From an uncultured Collinsella sp. (GTDB lineage Bacteria > Actinomycetota > Coriobacteriia > Coriobacteriales > Coriobacteriaceae), in contig CABSYW010000001.1 of assembly GCA_902482035.1 (NCBI GenBank), positions 1-64,000 of the forward strand: 64,000 nucleotides of DNA. The letters are read 5' to 3'. Positions within the stretch are counted from its first letter, which is position 1. Each line of letters starts with the position of its first letter. The position numbers were made by a program, and so were the translations under genes. Under the pieces are notes generated by a model that saw only the letters and a program-made list of their open reading frames with translations, did not search any database and was not told the DNA's origin. Below, piece after piece: positions 8,071 through 15,086 of this stretch.

Positions 8071-8763
8071 TTAGATGGCCGAGTCAGGGGGCAGCTCAAA
8101 ATAGTCGGGATATAAGGCGATAACCGGGCCCTGCTCCTCGGGCATCAGATGCAAGTGCGTCTCTGCCAGATAGCTCGCCGTGTCGGTATCACCCTTCTTA
8201 ATGGCCTCGAGAATCCGGCGATGCTGACGACGGATCGGCTCCCAATCCAAATCCTGCGACACCATACGTAACCAGTTGTATCGCTCAAAATGCGTGTTGA
8301 CGCTCTTCATCCAATCCCACAACATGTGGCGGCCGGCAATCTCAAAGCACGTCTCGTGGAACAGGTTGTCCAGGTCGAAAAAGCGGCGCGTTTCTCGATG
8401 GTCGAGCGACTCGGACTCGGCCAGAATCTGCTCAAGCCGATCCTTTTGCTCGGGCGTGGCGGCCGAACAGCATTTAATGAGCACGCTTCTCTCGAGTTTC
8501 TCGCGCAAGAAACAGGCGTTCTCGGCGCGCTCCATGCTGATTTTTGAGACATAGGTGCCGCTTTTGGGACGAGTTTCCACCAGCTCCTGCTCACGCAGGC
8601 GCACAAAAGACTCGCGAATGGGCGTGCGCCCGATTCCCGTCTCCTTTTCCAGACCAATCGCCGAAAGACGCGTGCCAGGCTTGAGCTCGGCATAGATGAT
8701 CTTGGAGCGCAATGCGTTGTATGCCTGATCTTGCAGGCTCTGATAATGCTGGTGCTGTTCCAT
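8071..8763 (-). CDS. GntR-family regulator, FCD (FadR-like) subfamily
   Basis: 230 residues; ATG at 8763 with GAGGG upstream. The N-terminal winged helix (about 10-75) contains RLSAIGLEKETGIGRTPIRESFVRL, typical of GntR proteins. The all-helical C-terminal FCD domain (about 80-215) has the His/Asp pattern that binds a metal and a carboxylate ligand (LDNLFHETCFEIAG). It stands alone between the eda and dehydratase genes, both part of sugar-acid metabolism, so a sugar-acid effector is plausible but unproven. A GATAGTAT sequence around 8807-8816 (minus strand) may be its -10 region. Confidence 0.85.
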   Translation of the reverse strand: MEQHQHYQSLQDQAYNALRSKIIYAELKPGTRLSAIGLEKETGIGRTPIRESFVRLREQELVETRPKSGTYVSKISMERAENACFLREKLERSVLIKCCSAATPEQKDRLEQILAESESLDHRETRRFFDLDNLFHETCFEIAGRHMLWDWMKSVNTHFERYNWLRMVSQDLDWEPIRRQHRRILEAIKKGDTDTASYLAETHLHLMPEEQGPVIALYPDYFELPPDSAI

Positions 8764-8833
8764 AAAGCCCTCGGATGAAGCTCACGGTTTTTCGAATCTC
8801 ATCACGTAATACTATCGCATCCCCCATACCCTC

Positions 8834-8900
8834 AGTTGCGGTGAAATAAGGACCGCTCGCGTCTCCAGGACCCCCAAACAATCCCTATTTCACCGCAACT
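8834..8900. repeat. TTGCGGTG palindromic element, copy A
   Basis: Arms 8834-8851 (AGTTGCGGTGAAATAAGG) and 8883-8900 are near-perfect complements. The same arm sequence closes copies B (17153-17219) and C (25562-25627), but the loop here is unrelated. It lies between the dehydratase terminator and gntR. Confidence 0.7.
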
Positions 8901-8923
8901 TCCAATCAACTTGAATACAAATA

Positions 8924-8951
8924 AGCCCCGAGCTCGTGTGAGCTCGGGGCT
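8924..8951 (-). terminator. Terminator of the gntP-dehydratase operon
   Basis: A 12-bp perfect stem (8924-8935 with 8940-8951, AGCCCCGAGCTC) with a 4-base loop, followed on the minus strand by TATTTGTATT; TTTTG follows on the plus strand, so it may work both ways. Confidence 0.75.
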
Positions 8952-8997
8952 TTTGTGCCACGCATCTATGAGAGGAGAAATGTGATGCGTCCGGGCG

Positions 8998-10776
8998 CTA
9001 CTCCATGTAGCCACCCTGAATGGCGGAAACTGCATGCTCGGTAAAGAACTTGAGCGTGCCGGAGGTATAGCGATTGGCCTTGGGCTTCCAAGCACCTCGG
9101 CGCTCGGCCAGGACGGCGTCAACCTCGGCCGGCTCCATCTCCTTGCCGGCGATACCCACAATGGACAGCGAGCGCTCGGGGATGTTGATCTGGATAAGGT
9201 CGCCCTCCTCGATCAGGGCAATCGGGCCGCCCACAGCAGCCTCGGGCGAAACGTGACCGATAGCCGGGCCCTTGGAGGCGCCAGAGAAGCGGCCATCGGT
9301 AATCAGCGCAATGCTCGCGCCGAGCTCGGGGTCGCTAGCGATAGCCTCGGTGGTGTAGAACATCTCGGGCATGCCGGAGCCCTTGGGGCCCTCGTAGCGA
9401 ATGATGACGGCGTCGCCGGGCTTGACCTCGTGCGTCAGGACGGCATGGATGGCGTCCTCCTCGCAATCGAACGGGCGAGCCTTGAGCGTAGCCTGGAACA
9501 TCTCGCGCGGAACAACGGTGTGCTTGACGACGGCGCCCTCGGGGGCAAGGTTGCCGTGGAGGATGGCGATGGAGCCGTCGGTACCAAAGGCCTGGTCAAA
9601 CGGGCGGATGATGTCCTCGCGCTTAAGGTTCCACTTCTCCAGGTAGCGGCCGCACTTCTCGTAGTAGCCGTTGTTCTTGAGATCCTCGAGGTTTTCGCCG
9701 AGAGTCTTGCCGGTGACGGTCATGACATCGAGATGGAGCATCGACTTGATCTCCTCCATGATGCGCGGCACGCCACCCGCATAGTAGAAGAACTGCGCCG
9801 GCCACTCGCCTGCGGGACGAACGTTGAGCAGGTAGTGGGCGCCACGGTGCAGGCGATCGAAGTCGTCGGCGGACATCTCGATGCCAAACTCACGCGCGAT
9901 CGCGGGGATATGCAGCAGCGAGTTGGTGGAGCCGGAAATGGCGCCGTGAACCATGATGAGGTTCTCGAAGGACTCCTTGGTCACGATGTCGCGCGGGCAC
10001 AGGTTGTGCTCGGAGAGCCACACGGACTGACGGCCGGCCTCACGGGCGAACTCGCGCAGGTCGGAGCTAGTGGCGGGCAGCAGAGCGGTGCCGGGAAGCA
10101 TAAGGCCCAGGGCCTCGGCGGTAACCTGCATGGTCGAAGCGGTACCCATAAAGGAGCAAGCGCCGCAGCTGGGACAGGCGTTGTGCTTGGCAAACTCGAG
10201 CTCCTCGCGGGAAATCTCACCGCGCTCGTAGCGAGCAGAGATCGCGCCGAGCTGCTCCAGGGTCAGCAGGTCGGGACCGGCATCCATGACGCCACCGGTA
10301 ACGACGATGGAGGGGATGTTAACGCGGCCCATGGCCATGAGGTTGGCGGGCAGGCCCTTATCGCAGCTGGCGACAAAGACACCGGCATCGAACGGGGTGG
10401 CCTTGGCGTGAATCTCAATCATGTTGGCGATCATGTCGCGGCTGGGCAGCGAGTAGTTGATGCCGTCGTGACCCTGTGCCTCGCCGTCGCAGATATCGGT
10501 GCAGAAATAGCGGGCGCCGTGACCACCAGCCTCGGCAACACCGGCGCGGACCTCCTCGACCAGCTCGAACAGGCCGGCAGAACCCGGGTGCGAGTCGCCA
10601 AACGTCGACTCGATAATCACCTGCGGCTTGTCCAGATCCTCAATAGTCCAGCCAGAGCCCAGACGCAGCGGGTCCATCTCGGGGCTGATGGTGCGGAACT
10701 TGCCGGAACGCGGCTGCAGCTTGGCAACCAGGTCGGCTGCCTCCTGCTGAATCTGTGCCTTGGTCTTCTCGTCCAT
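8998..10776 (-). CDS. IlvD/Edd-family dehydratase, probable sugar-acid dehydratase
   Basis: 592 residues; ATG at 10776 with AAAGGAGC upstream. The family uses an FeS cluster and Mg to remove water from polyhydroxy acids. Visible landmarks are ICDGEAQGHDG (about 94-104), SCDKGLPANL and CPSCGACSFMGTAST, which supply the cluster cysteines, and the C-terminal GRFSGASKGPAIGHVSPEA. Family members include dihydroxy-acid dehydratase (IlvD), phosphogluconate dehydratase (Edd) and gluconate/xylonate dehydratases. No other branched-chain amino acid gene is near. It is co-transcribed with a GntP permease and close to kdgK and eda, so a sugar-acid dehydratase making KDG is the better guess. Confidence 0.82.
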   Translation of the reverse strand: MDEKTKAQIQQEAADLVAKLQPRSGKFRTISPEMDPLRLGSGWTIEDLDKPQVIIESTFGDSHPGSAGLFELVEEVRAGVAEAGGHGARYFCTDICDGEAQGHDGINYSLPSRDMIANMIEIHAKATPFDAGVFVASCDKGLPANLMAMGRVNIPSIVVTGGVMDAGPDLLTLEQLGAISARYERGEISREELEFAKHNACPSCGACSFMGTASTMQVTAEALGLMLPGTALLPATSSDLREFAREAGRQSVWLSEHNLCPRDIVTKESFENLIMVHGAISGSTNSLLHIPAIAREFGIEMSADDFDRLHRGAHYLLNVRPAGEWPAQFFYYAGGVPRIMEEIKSMLHLDVMTVTGKTLGENLEDLKNNGYYEKCGRYLEKWNLKREDIIRPFDQAFGTDGSIAILHGNLAPEGAVVKHTVVPREMFQATLKARPFDCEEDAIHAVLTHEVKPGDAVIIRYEGPKGSGMPEMFYTTEAIASDPELGASIALITDGRFSGASKGPAIGHVSPEAAVGGPIALIEEGDLIQINIPERSLSIVGIAGKEMEPAEVDAVLAERRGAWKPKANRYTSGTLKFFTEHAVSAIQGGYME

Positions 10777-10842
10777 GATGTGCTCCTTTGGTTTAAGGCT
10801 TACTTGTTTTGATATCGATTGATGTGAAGTGCCGGCTTGCAA

Positions 10843-12204
10843 TTAGGCGATAAACGAAATCACCAGGGCGCAGGCAAGACCCGTAAGGCCGATGATCGTC
10901 TCCATAACGGTCCAGGACTTGAGGGTGGTCTTCTCGTCAATCTCGAGGAACGAGGAGCACATCCAAAAACCGGCATCGTTGACGTGCGAGAGAGCCGTGG
11001 CACCGCCGCAGATGGCAAGACAGATGGCGGCGCGCATGAGCACCGAGGCACCGGCGACCGCAGGCATGGCGGCCATAATGCCCGATGCCATGGTCATAGC
11101 GACGATGGAGCTGCCGACAGAGGCACGAACCATGACGGCAATCAAAAAGGCGACGACCACCAAAGGCAGCGGAGAAGCCTCGAGCACAGGGCCAATAACC
11201 TGGCCCAAGCCGCAGTCCTGCAGCATCCAGCGAATGACGCCGCCGCAGGCAATAACCAGCAAGATCATGCCGACGGGCTTAAGAGAGCGGTCGAGCAGGG
11301 CCTTGAGCTCGGCGCCGGAGTAGCCGCGGCGAGCTCCCAGCAGATACATCGCAATAAGTGTGGCGAAGGTCAAAGCGACGAACGGCTTACCCAAGAAGGC
11401 GAGCATCGAGGCGAGCTCGGCGGGCATGGGGATATAAGAGGACAGCGTGCCCAGCAAAATCAGACAAAGCGGCGTGAGAACGATGACGAGCACCATGCCA
11501 AAGGAGGGAAGCTCCTTTTCGTCGCTCGCGCCCTCGGCGGAGGTGAAGTGCTCCGGAACATCGGTAAAGATGCGACCGCCCACGTTACGGCCCCAGATGA
11601 CGCCAGCGACGGCCATGGCGATGAAGGCGGTGGGGATACCGACGAGAATCATGGTGCCCAGGTCGACACCGAGCGTGCCGGCGACCAGAACCGAGCCGGC
11701 CGAAGGCGGCACAAACGCATAGCCGGCGGCGAGTCCCGCGAGCAGTGCGATGCCGTAGTAGAGCGTCGACTTCTTGGTCTGCGATGCCACGCTAAACGCA
11801 AGCGGAATCAAAACGACCACGCCGGCCTCAAAGAACACCGTGGTGCCGATAACCAGACCGGTAATGCCCAGTGCCCAGCTGGAGTGACCCTGACCAAAGG
11901 TGTCAATAAAGGTCTGAGCAATCTTCTTGGCGCCGCCGCTCTCCTCCAGAATCTGGCCAAACATCGAACCCAGGCCAATGAGCAGGGCGATGTTTTGCAG
12001 CGTGGTGCCCACGCCCTTGGTGACGGTGTCTGCCACCAAATCGAGCGGCATGCCTGCGCCAATGCCGATCGCGAGCGCCGAGACCATCATCGAAAGCACG
12101 GGGTGCAGCTTGAACTTGATGATGAGCGCAAGCAGCAGCGCAATGCCCACGATGGCGGCGATGACCAGTCTGGTGGGATCAGCCATAAACGTTGGGTCTG
12201 ACAT
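10843..12204 (-). CDS. GntP-family gluconate/sugar-acid:H+ symporter
   Basis: 453 residues, hydrophobic throughout with about 12-14 membrane segments. ATG at 12204 follows GGAGGAAAG closely; the Met at codon 7 is an alternative. FFEAGVVVLIPLAF, GYAFVPPSAGSVLVAGTLGVD and ALSHVNDAGFWM are hallmark GntP motifs. The family imports gluconate and related acids with protons. First gene of a two-gene operon: the dehydratase starts 66 bases after its stop. A 23-bp palindrome and CATCAGACC-like half-sites lie between it and the divergent FadR-type regulator, which probably controls it. Exact substrate unknown. Confidence 0.92.
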   Translation of the reverse strand: MSDPTFMADPTRLVIAAIVGIALLLALIIKFKLHPVLSMMVSALAIGIGAGMPLDLVADTVTKGVGTTLQNIALLIGLGSMFGQILEESGGAKKIAQTFIDTFGQGHSSWALGITGLVIGTTVFFEAGVVVLIPLAFSVASQTKKSTLYYGIALLAGLAAGYAFVPPSAGSVLVAGTLGVDLGTMILVGIPTAFIAMAVAGVIWGRNVGGRIFTDVPEHFTSAEGASDEKELPSFGMVLVIVLTPLCLILLGTLSSYIPMPAELASMLAFLGKPFVALTFATLIAMYLLGARRGYSGAELKALLDRSLKPVGMILLVIACGGVIRWMLQDCGLGQVIGPVLEASPLPLVVVAFLIAVMVRASVGSSIVAMTMASGIMAAMPAVAGASVLMRAAICLAICGGATALSHVNDAGFWMCSSFLEIDEKTTLKSWTVMETIIGLTGLACALVISFIA

Positions 12205-12217
12205 CTTTCCTCCAATT

Positions 12218-12315
12218 CATCAGACCTTTTGAATTCGACGTAGACTATAGCGCGTTTTCAATAGGTCTGATGTTTCAAAGGGAAACTTTTTTCGAAATAC
12301 ATCTGATGTATTTCG
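12218..12315. promoter_or_regulatory. Operator region between gntP and the FadR-type regulator
   Basis: A 23-base perfect palindrome (12293-12315; half CGAAATACATC, one central base) lies upstream of the regulator. Related half-sites are CATCAGACC (12218-12226) and GGTCTGATG (about 12264-12272), and TCTGATG occurs again just before the regulator start. Such short two-fold sites fit GntR/FadR-family binding, so autoregulation plus gntP control is likely. Confidence 0.65.
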
Positions 12316-12438
12316 TAAACGGTCTGTTTTTGGCGGTAAACGGCTGTTTATGCCTTCTCATTGTCAGAGTAAACCAGCTCAACTTCTGTTGAATGGGCTA
12401 GAATAGCTCTGATGAATCATGTCGATATGAGGTGAAGC

Positions 12439-13131
12439 GTGGCACGAACCGATTTGGGACTCCCCGAGCAGATAGCAGATAAAATCATTCAATTGATTCT
12501 GGATGAGCATCTTGAGCAAGGCGATCGCCTGCCCAAGGAGGCCGTGCTCGTCGAGCGCTTGGGCGCCGGCAGGAGCACGGTGCGCGAGGCTATGAAGCTG
12601 CTGCAGTCGCGCAACATCGTGCGCATTAAGCAGGGCTCGGGCACCTACGTGGCGTCGAACCCCGGCGTTGCCGACGATCCATTGGGCTTTACCTTTATCG
12701 ATGACAAGCGACGCCTGGCACGCGACCTGCTCGAAGTGCGTTTTATGATCGAGCCGCAGATGGCCAGCATGGCCGCTGAGCACGCGACCGACGATCAGAT
12801 CATCTGCATCAAAGAGCTTTGTGACGAGTCCGAGCGCTTGGCCGCGCTGGGCGAGGACTATTCCGCCGCCGACACCGCGTTTCACATCGCAATTGCCGAA
12901 AGCTGCGGCAACCTCGTCGTCCCCCGCCTGATGGGCGTGCTCAAGGCATCTGTTCCCCTGTTTATTGACGTGACCGGCAAAAAGCTGGTCGAGGAGACCA
13001 TCCGCACCCACCGCGGTGTGGCAGACGCCATCGCTGCGCGCAACCCCACCGCAGCGCACGATGCGATGTATTTGCACCTGGTCTACAACCGCAACATGAT
13101 TGCGGAGGGCGCGCAGGCAAAAAGCAAATAG
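12439..13131 (+). CDS. FadR/GntR-family regulator of the gntP operon
   Basis: 230 residues with a GTG start at 12439, preceded by GAGGTGAAG. The winged helix is clear (RLPKEAVLVERLGAGRSTVREAMKLLQ, about 31-57; KQGSGTYVA), followed by an FCD domain (about 85-215) with ADTAFHIAIAESCGN. The gene is divergent from gntP and both promoters share a palindromic operator. FCD regulators usually sense carboxylates; a sugar acid imported by GntP is the natural candidate, by inference. Confidence 0.88.
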   Translation: MARTDLGLPEQIADKIIQLILDEHLEQGDRLPKEAVLVERLGAGRSTVREAMKLLQSRNIVRIKQGSGTYVASNPGVADDPLGFTFIDDKRRLARDLLEVRFMIEPQMASMAAEHATDDQIICIKELCDESERLAALGEDYSAADTAFHIAIAESCGNLVVPRLMGVLKASVPLFIDVTGKKLVEETIRTHRGVADAIAARNPTAAHDAMYLHLVYNRNMIAEGAQAKSK

Positions 13132-13158
13132 CGGTCATCACAACAATCAGCTATAACC

Positions 13159-13186
13159 GTTCACCTTTTAAAAGTGAACGTTCACC
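13159..13186 (+). promoter_or_regulatory. LacI-type operator cluster upstream of kduD
   Basis: GTGAACGTTCAC (13175-13186) is a perfect 12-base palindrome. A further half-site CGTTCAC (13159-13165) also pairs with GTGAACG (13175-13181). The same motif occurs before the GH105 gene, the GPH operon and uxaC, suggesting one regulator for all pectin/uronate promoters. Confidence 0.75.
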
Positions 13187-13290
13187 TGATTCTAGGAAAC
13201 GCTAGGGTTTAATTCCTCTGCTTCTCCTATACTGAGCTTGTATTAGAAGCAAGACTTATATAGATGAACGTTTCTTTTGGAAGGATTGCT

Positions 13291-14100
13291 ATGTCTGATC
13301 TTATGGACAGCTTCCGCCTGGACGGCAAGGTCGCGCTCGTGACCGGCGCCACCTATGGCATCGGTATGGCCATTGCCGAGGCGCTCGGAGAGGCAGGCGC
13401 CAAGATTGCCTTTAACGCCCGTCACGCCGACAAGGTTGCCGAAGCCGAGAAGCACTACCGCGAGCTGGGCTTTGATGCTCACGGCTATGTTGCCGACGTC
13501 ACCGATGAGGCCGCCGTCGCCGAGCTCATCGCCAAGATCGAGGCCGATTTTGGCACCACGCCCGACATCCTCGTCAACAATGCCGGCGTCATCCAGCGCA
13601 CGCCGATGCTCGACATGAGCGCCGAGGACTTCCGTCGCGTCGTCGACATCGACCTCAATGCGCCGTTTATCGTGTCCAAGGCCTGCCTGCCGGGCATGAT
13701 CGCCAAGGGCCACGGCAAGATCATCAATATCTGCTCCATGATGAGCGAGCTCGGCCGCGAGACCATCGCCGGCTATGCCGCCGCCAAGGGCGGACTCAAG
13801 ATGCTCACCAAGAACATCTGCTCCGAGTTTGGCGAGGCCAATATCCAGTGCAACGGCATTGGGCCCGGCTACATCGCCACGCCGCAGACCGCACCGCTGC
13901 GTGAGACGCAGCCCGATGGCAGCCGTCACCCGTTCGACCAGTTCATCATTGCCAAGACGCCGGCCGCCCGTTGGGGCACGCCCGAGGACCTGAAGGGCCC
14001 CGCCGTGTTCCTGGCTTCCGACGCATCGAACTTCGTCAACGGGCACATTCTGTACGTGGACGGCGGCATTCTGGCATACATCGGCAAACAGCCGCAATAA
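13291..14100 (+). CDS. kduD: 2-dehydro-3-deoxy-D-gluconate 5-dehydrogenase (SDR family)
   Basis: 269 residues. ATG at 13291 follows GGAAGGATTGCT; an in-frame ATG 27 bases upstream lacks a ribosome site. Classical short-chain dehydrogenase: cofactor motif TGATYGIG (18-25), NNAG (96-99), catalytic Ser149, Tyr162 and Lys166 (YAAAK). The C-terminus (FVNGHILYVDGGILAYIG) is typical of KduD/gluconate 5-dehydrogenase. It reduces 2,5-diketo-3-deoxygluconate to KDG. Paired with the DhuI-type isomerase downstream and preceded by the pectin-regulon operator, so KduD/DhuD is favoured over gluconate 5-dehydrogenase. Confidence 0.88.
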   Translation: MSDLMDSFRLDGKVALVTGATYGIGMAIAEALGEAGAKIAFNARHADKVAEAEKHYRELGFDAHGYVADVTDEAAVAELIAKIEADFGTTPDILVNNAGVIQRTPMLDMSAEDFRRVVDIDLNAPFIVSKACLPGMIAKGHGKIINICSMMSELGRETIAGYAAAKGGLKMLTKNICSEFGEANIQCNGIGPGYIATPQTAPLRETQPDGSRHPFDQFIIAKTPAARWGTPEDLKGPAVFLASDASNFVNGHILYVDGGILAYIGKQPQ

Positions 14101-14113
14101 GGAAACTGGGCGA

Positions 14114-14223
14114 GGCGGTCGGCAGTTAAGTCTGCTGCTCGGACAGTCCTGCGCAAGACGGAAAGCACATTAAGTGCTTTCCTTTGCGTGCGGAACTCGC
14201 GACAGACTTAACTGCCGACCGCC
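14114..14223. repeat. Nested long palindrome, diverged member of the 28-bp-arm family
   Basis: Outer arms 14114-14134 and 14203-14223 are a 21-bp perfect match. An inner stem pairs GGAAAGCAC (14160-14168) with GTGCTTTCC (14174-14182). The spacers contain CTCGGACA (left) and TGCGGAA (right), which match the reverse complements of the conserved boxes in the elements at 51313-51435 and 53913-54039. It separates kduD from dhuI and may end or attenuate transcription. Confidence 0.6.
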
Positions 14224-14306
14224 CGCACAACCAACTTCGGGTTGGATTAGCCGCGCCCGCATACAGAAACAAGAAATGAAAACACTTAGTAGATAGGTTA
14301 ACTCGA

Positions 14307-14948
14307 ATGAAAATCGCACTTATTAATGAGAACTCTCAGAACTCCAAGAACCCTATGATCGAGGCTGCCCTTAAGAAGGTTGTCGAGCCCATGGGCCACA
14401 CTGTCTTTAACTATGGCATGTATGCCGACGCCGACTCCAAGCCCCTCACTTACGTGCAGAACGGCATCCTTGCCGCCGTGCTGCTCAACTCCGGCGCTGC
14501 CGACTATGTCGTGACCGGCTGCGGCACCGGCGAGGGCGCCATGCTCGCCTGCAACTCCTTCCCCGGCGTGCTGTGCGGCCATGTTGCCGACCCGCTGGAT
14601 GCCTATACCTTTGCCCAGGTCAACGATGGCAACGCCGTCGCCATGCCCTTCGCGCTCAAGAACGGCTGGGGCCAGGAGCTCAACCTCGAGTACACCTTCG
14701 AGAAGCTCTTTGGCTTTGGTTCGGGCAACGGCTACCCCGCCGAGCGCGTTGAGCCCGAGCAGCGCAACAAGAAGATCCTCGACGGCGTGCGCGCTGTGAC
14801 CATGCGTCCGCTCGTCGACGTCCTGGGCGAGATCGATCAGGATCTGGTGAAGGGCGCACTTGCCGGCGAGCACTTCCAGGAGTACTTCTTTGCCAACGCC
14901 ACCGACGAGGCCATCATCGCCAAGGTCAAGGAGATCTTGGGCCTGTAA
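14307..14948 (+). CDS. RpiB/LacA/LacB-family isomerase, probable DhuI (5-keto-4-deoxyuronate isomerase)
   Basis: 213 residues, ATG at 14307 with only a weak ribosome site (TAGGT). The opening MKIALINENSQNSKNPMIEA, the VVTGCGTGEGAMLACNSFPGV active-site region (about 70-90) and the C-terminal HFQEYFFAN strongly recall the RpiB-superfamily DhuI proteins of streptococci. These convert 4-deoxy-L-threo-5-hexosulose uronate to 2,5-diketo-3-deoxygluconate, doing the work of KduI. Placement directly after kduD supports this. The name rests on remembered family similarity and context, not an alignment. Confidence 0.8.
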   Translation: MKIALINENSQNSKNPMIEAALKKVVEPMGHTVFNYGMYADADSKPLTYVQNGILAAVLLNSGAADYVVTGCGTGEGAMLACNSFPGVLCGHVADPLDAYTFAQVNDGNAVAMPFALKNGWGQELNLEYTFEKLFGFGSGNGYPAERVEPEQRNKKILDGVRAVTMRPLVDVLGEIDQDLVKGALAGEHFQEYFFANATDEAIIAKVKEILGL

Positions 14949-14992
14949 TAAGGCCCACGGGGCGCACCGACCCCCAACAAACCGCCAAGCAA

Positions 14993-15030
14993 AAGGCGCC
15001 GCGACAATCCATGTGTCGCGGCGCCTTTTT
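14993..15030. terminator. Bidirectional terminator between dhuI and the flavin oxidoreductase
   Basis: A 14-bp perfect stem (14993-15006 with 15014-15027, AAGGCGCCGCGACA) is followed by a T-run on the plus strand and by TTTTG on the minus strand, between two convergent genes. Confidence 0.85.
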
Positions 15031-15086
15031 TGATTGGCTATCGCTTGAGCCACTGCAAGGCGATCGCTCCCCTATTTGCCAAGAGC

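Noticed and set aside
8998..10776. Naming the dehydratase ilvD outright
   Set aside because: No branched-chain amino acid genes are adjacent and the operon partner is a GntP permease; sugar-acid dehydratases share the same fold and motifs.
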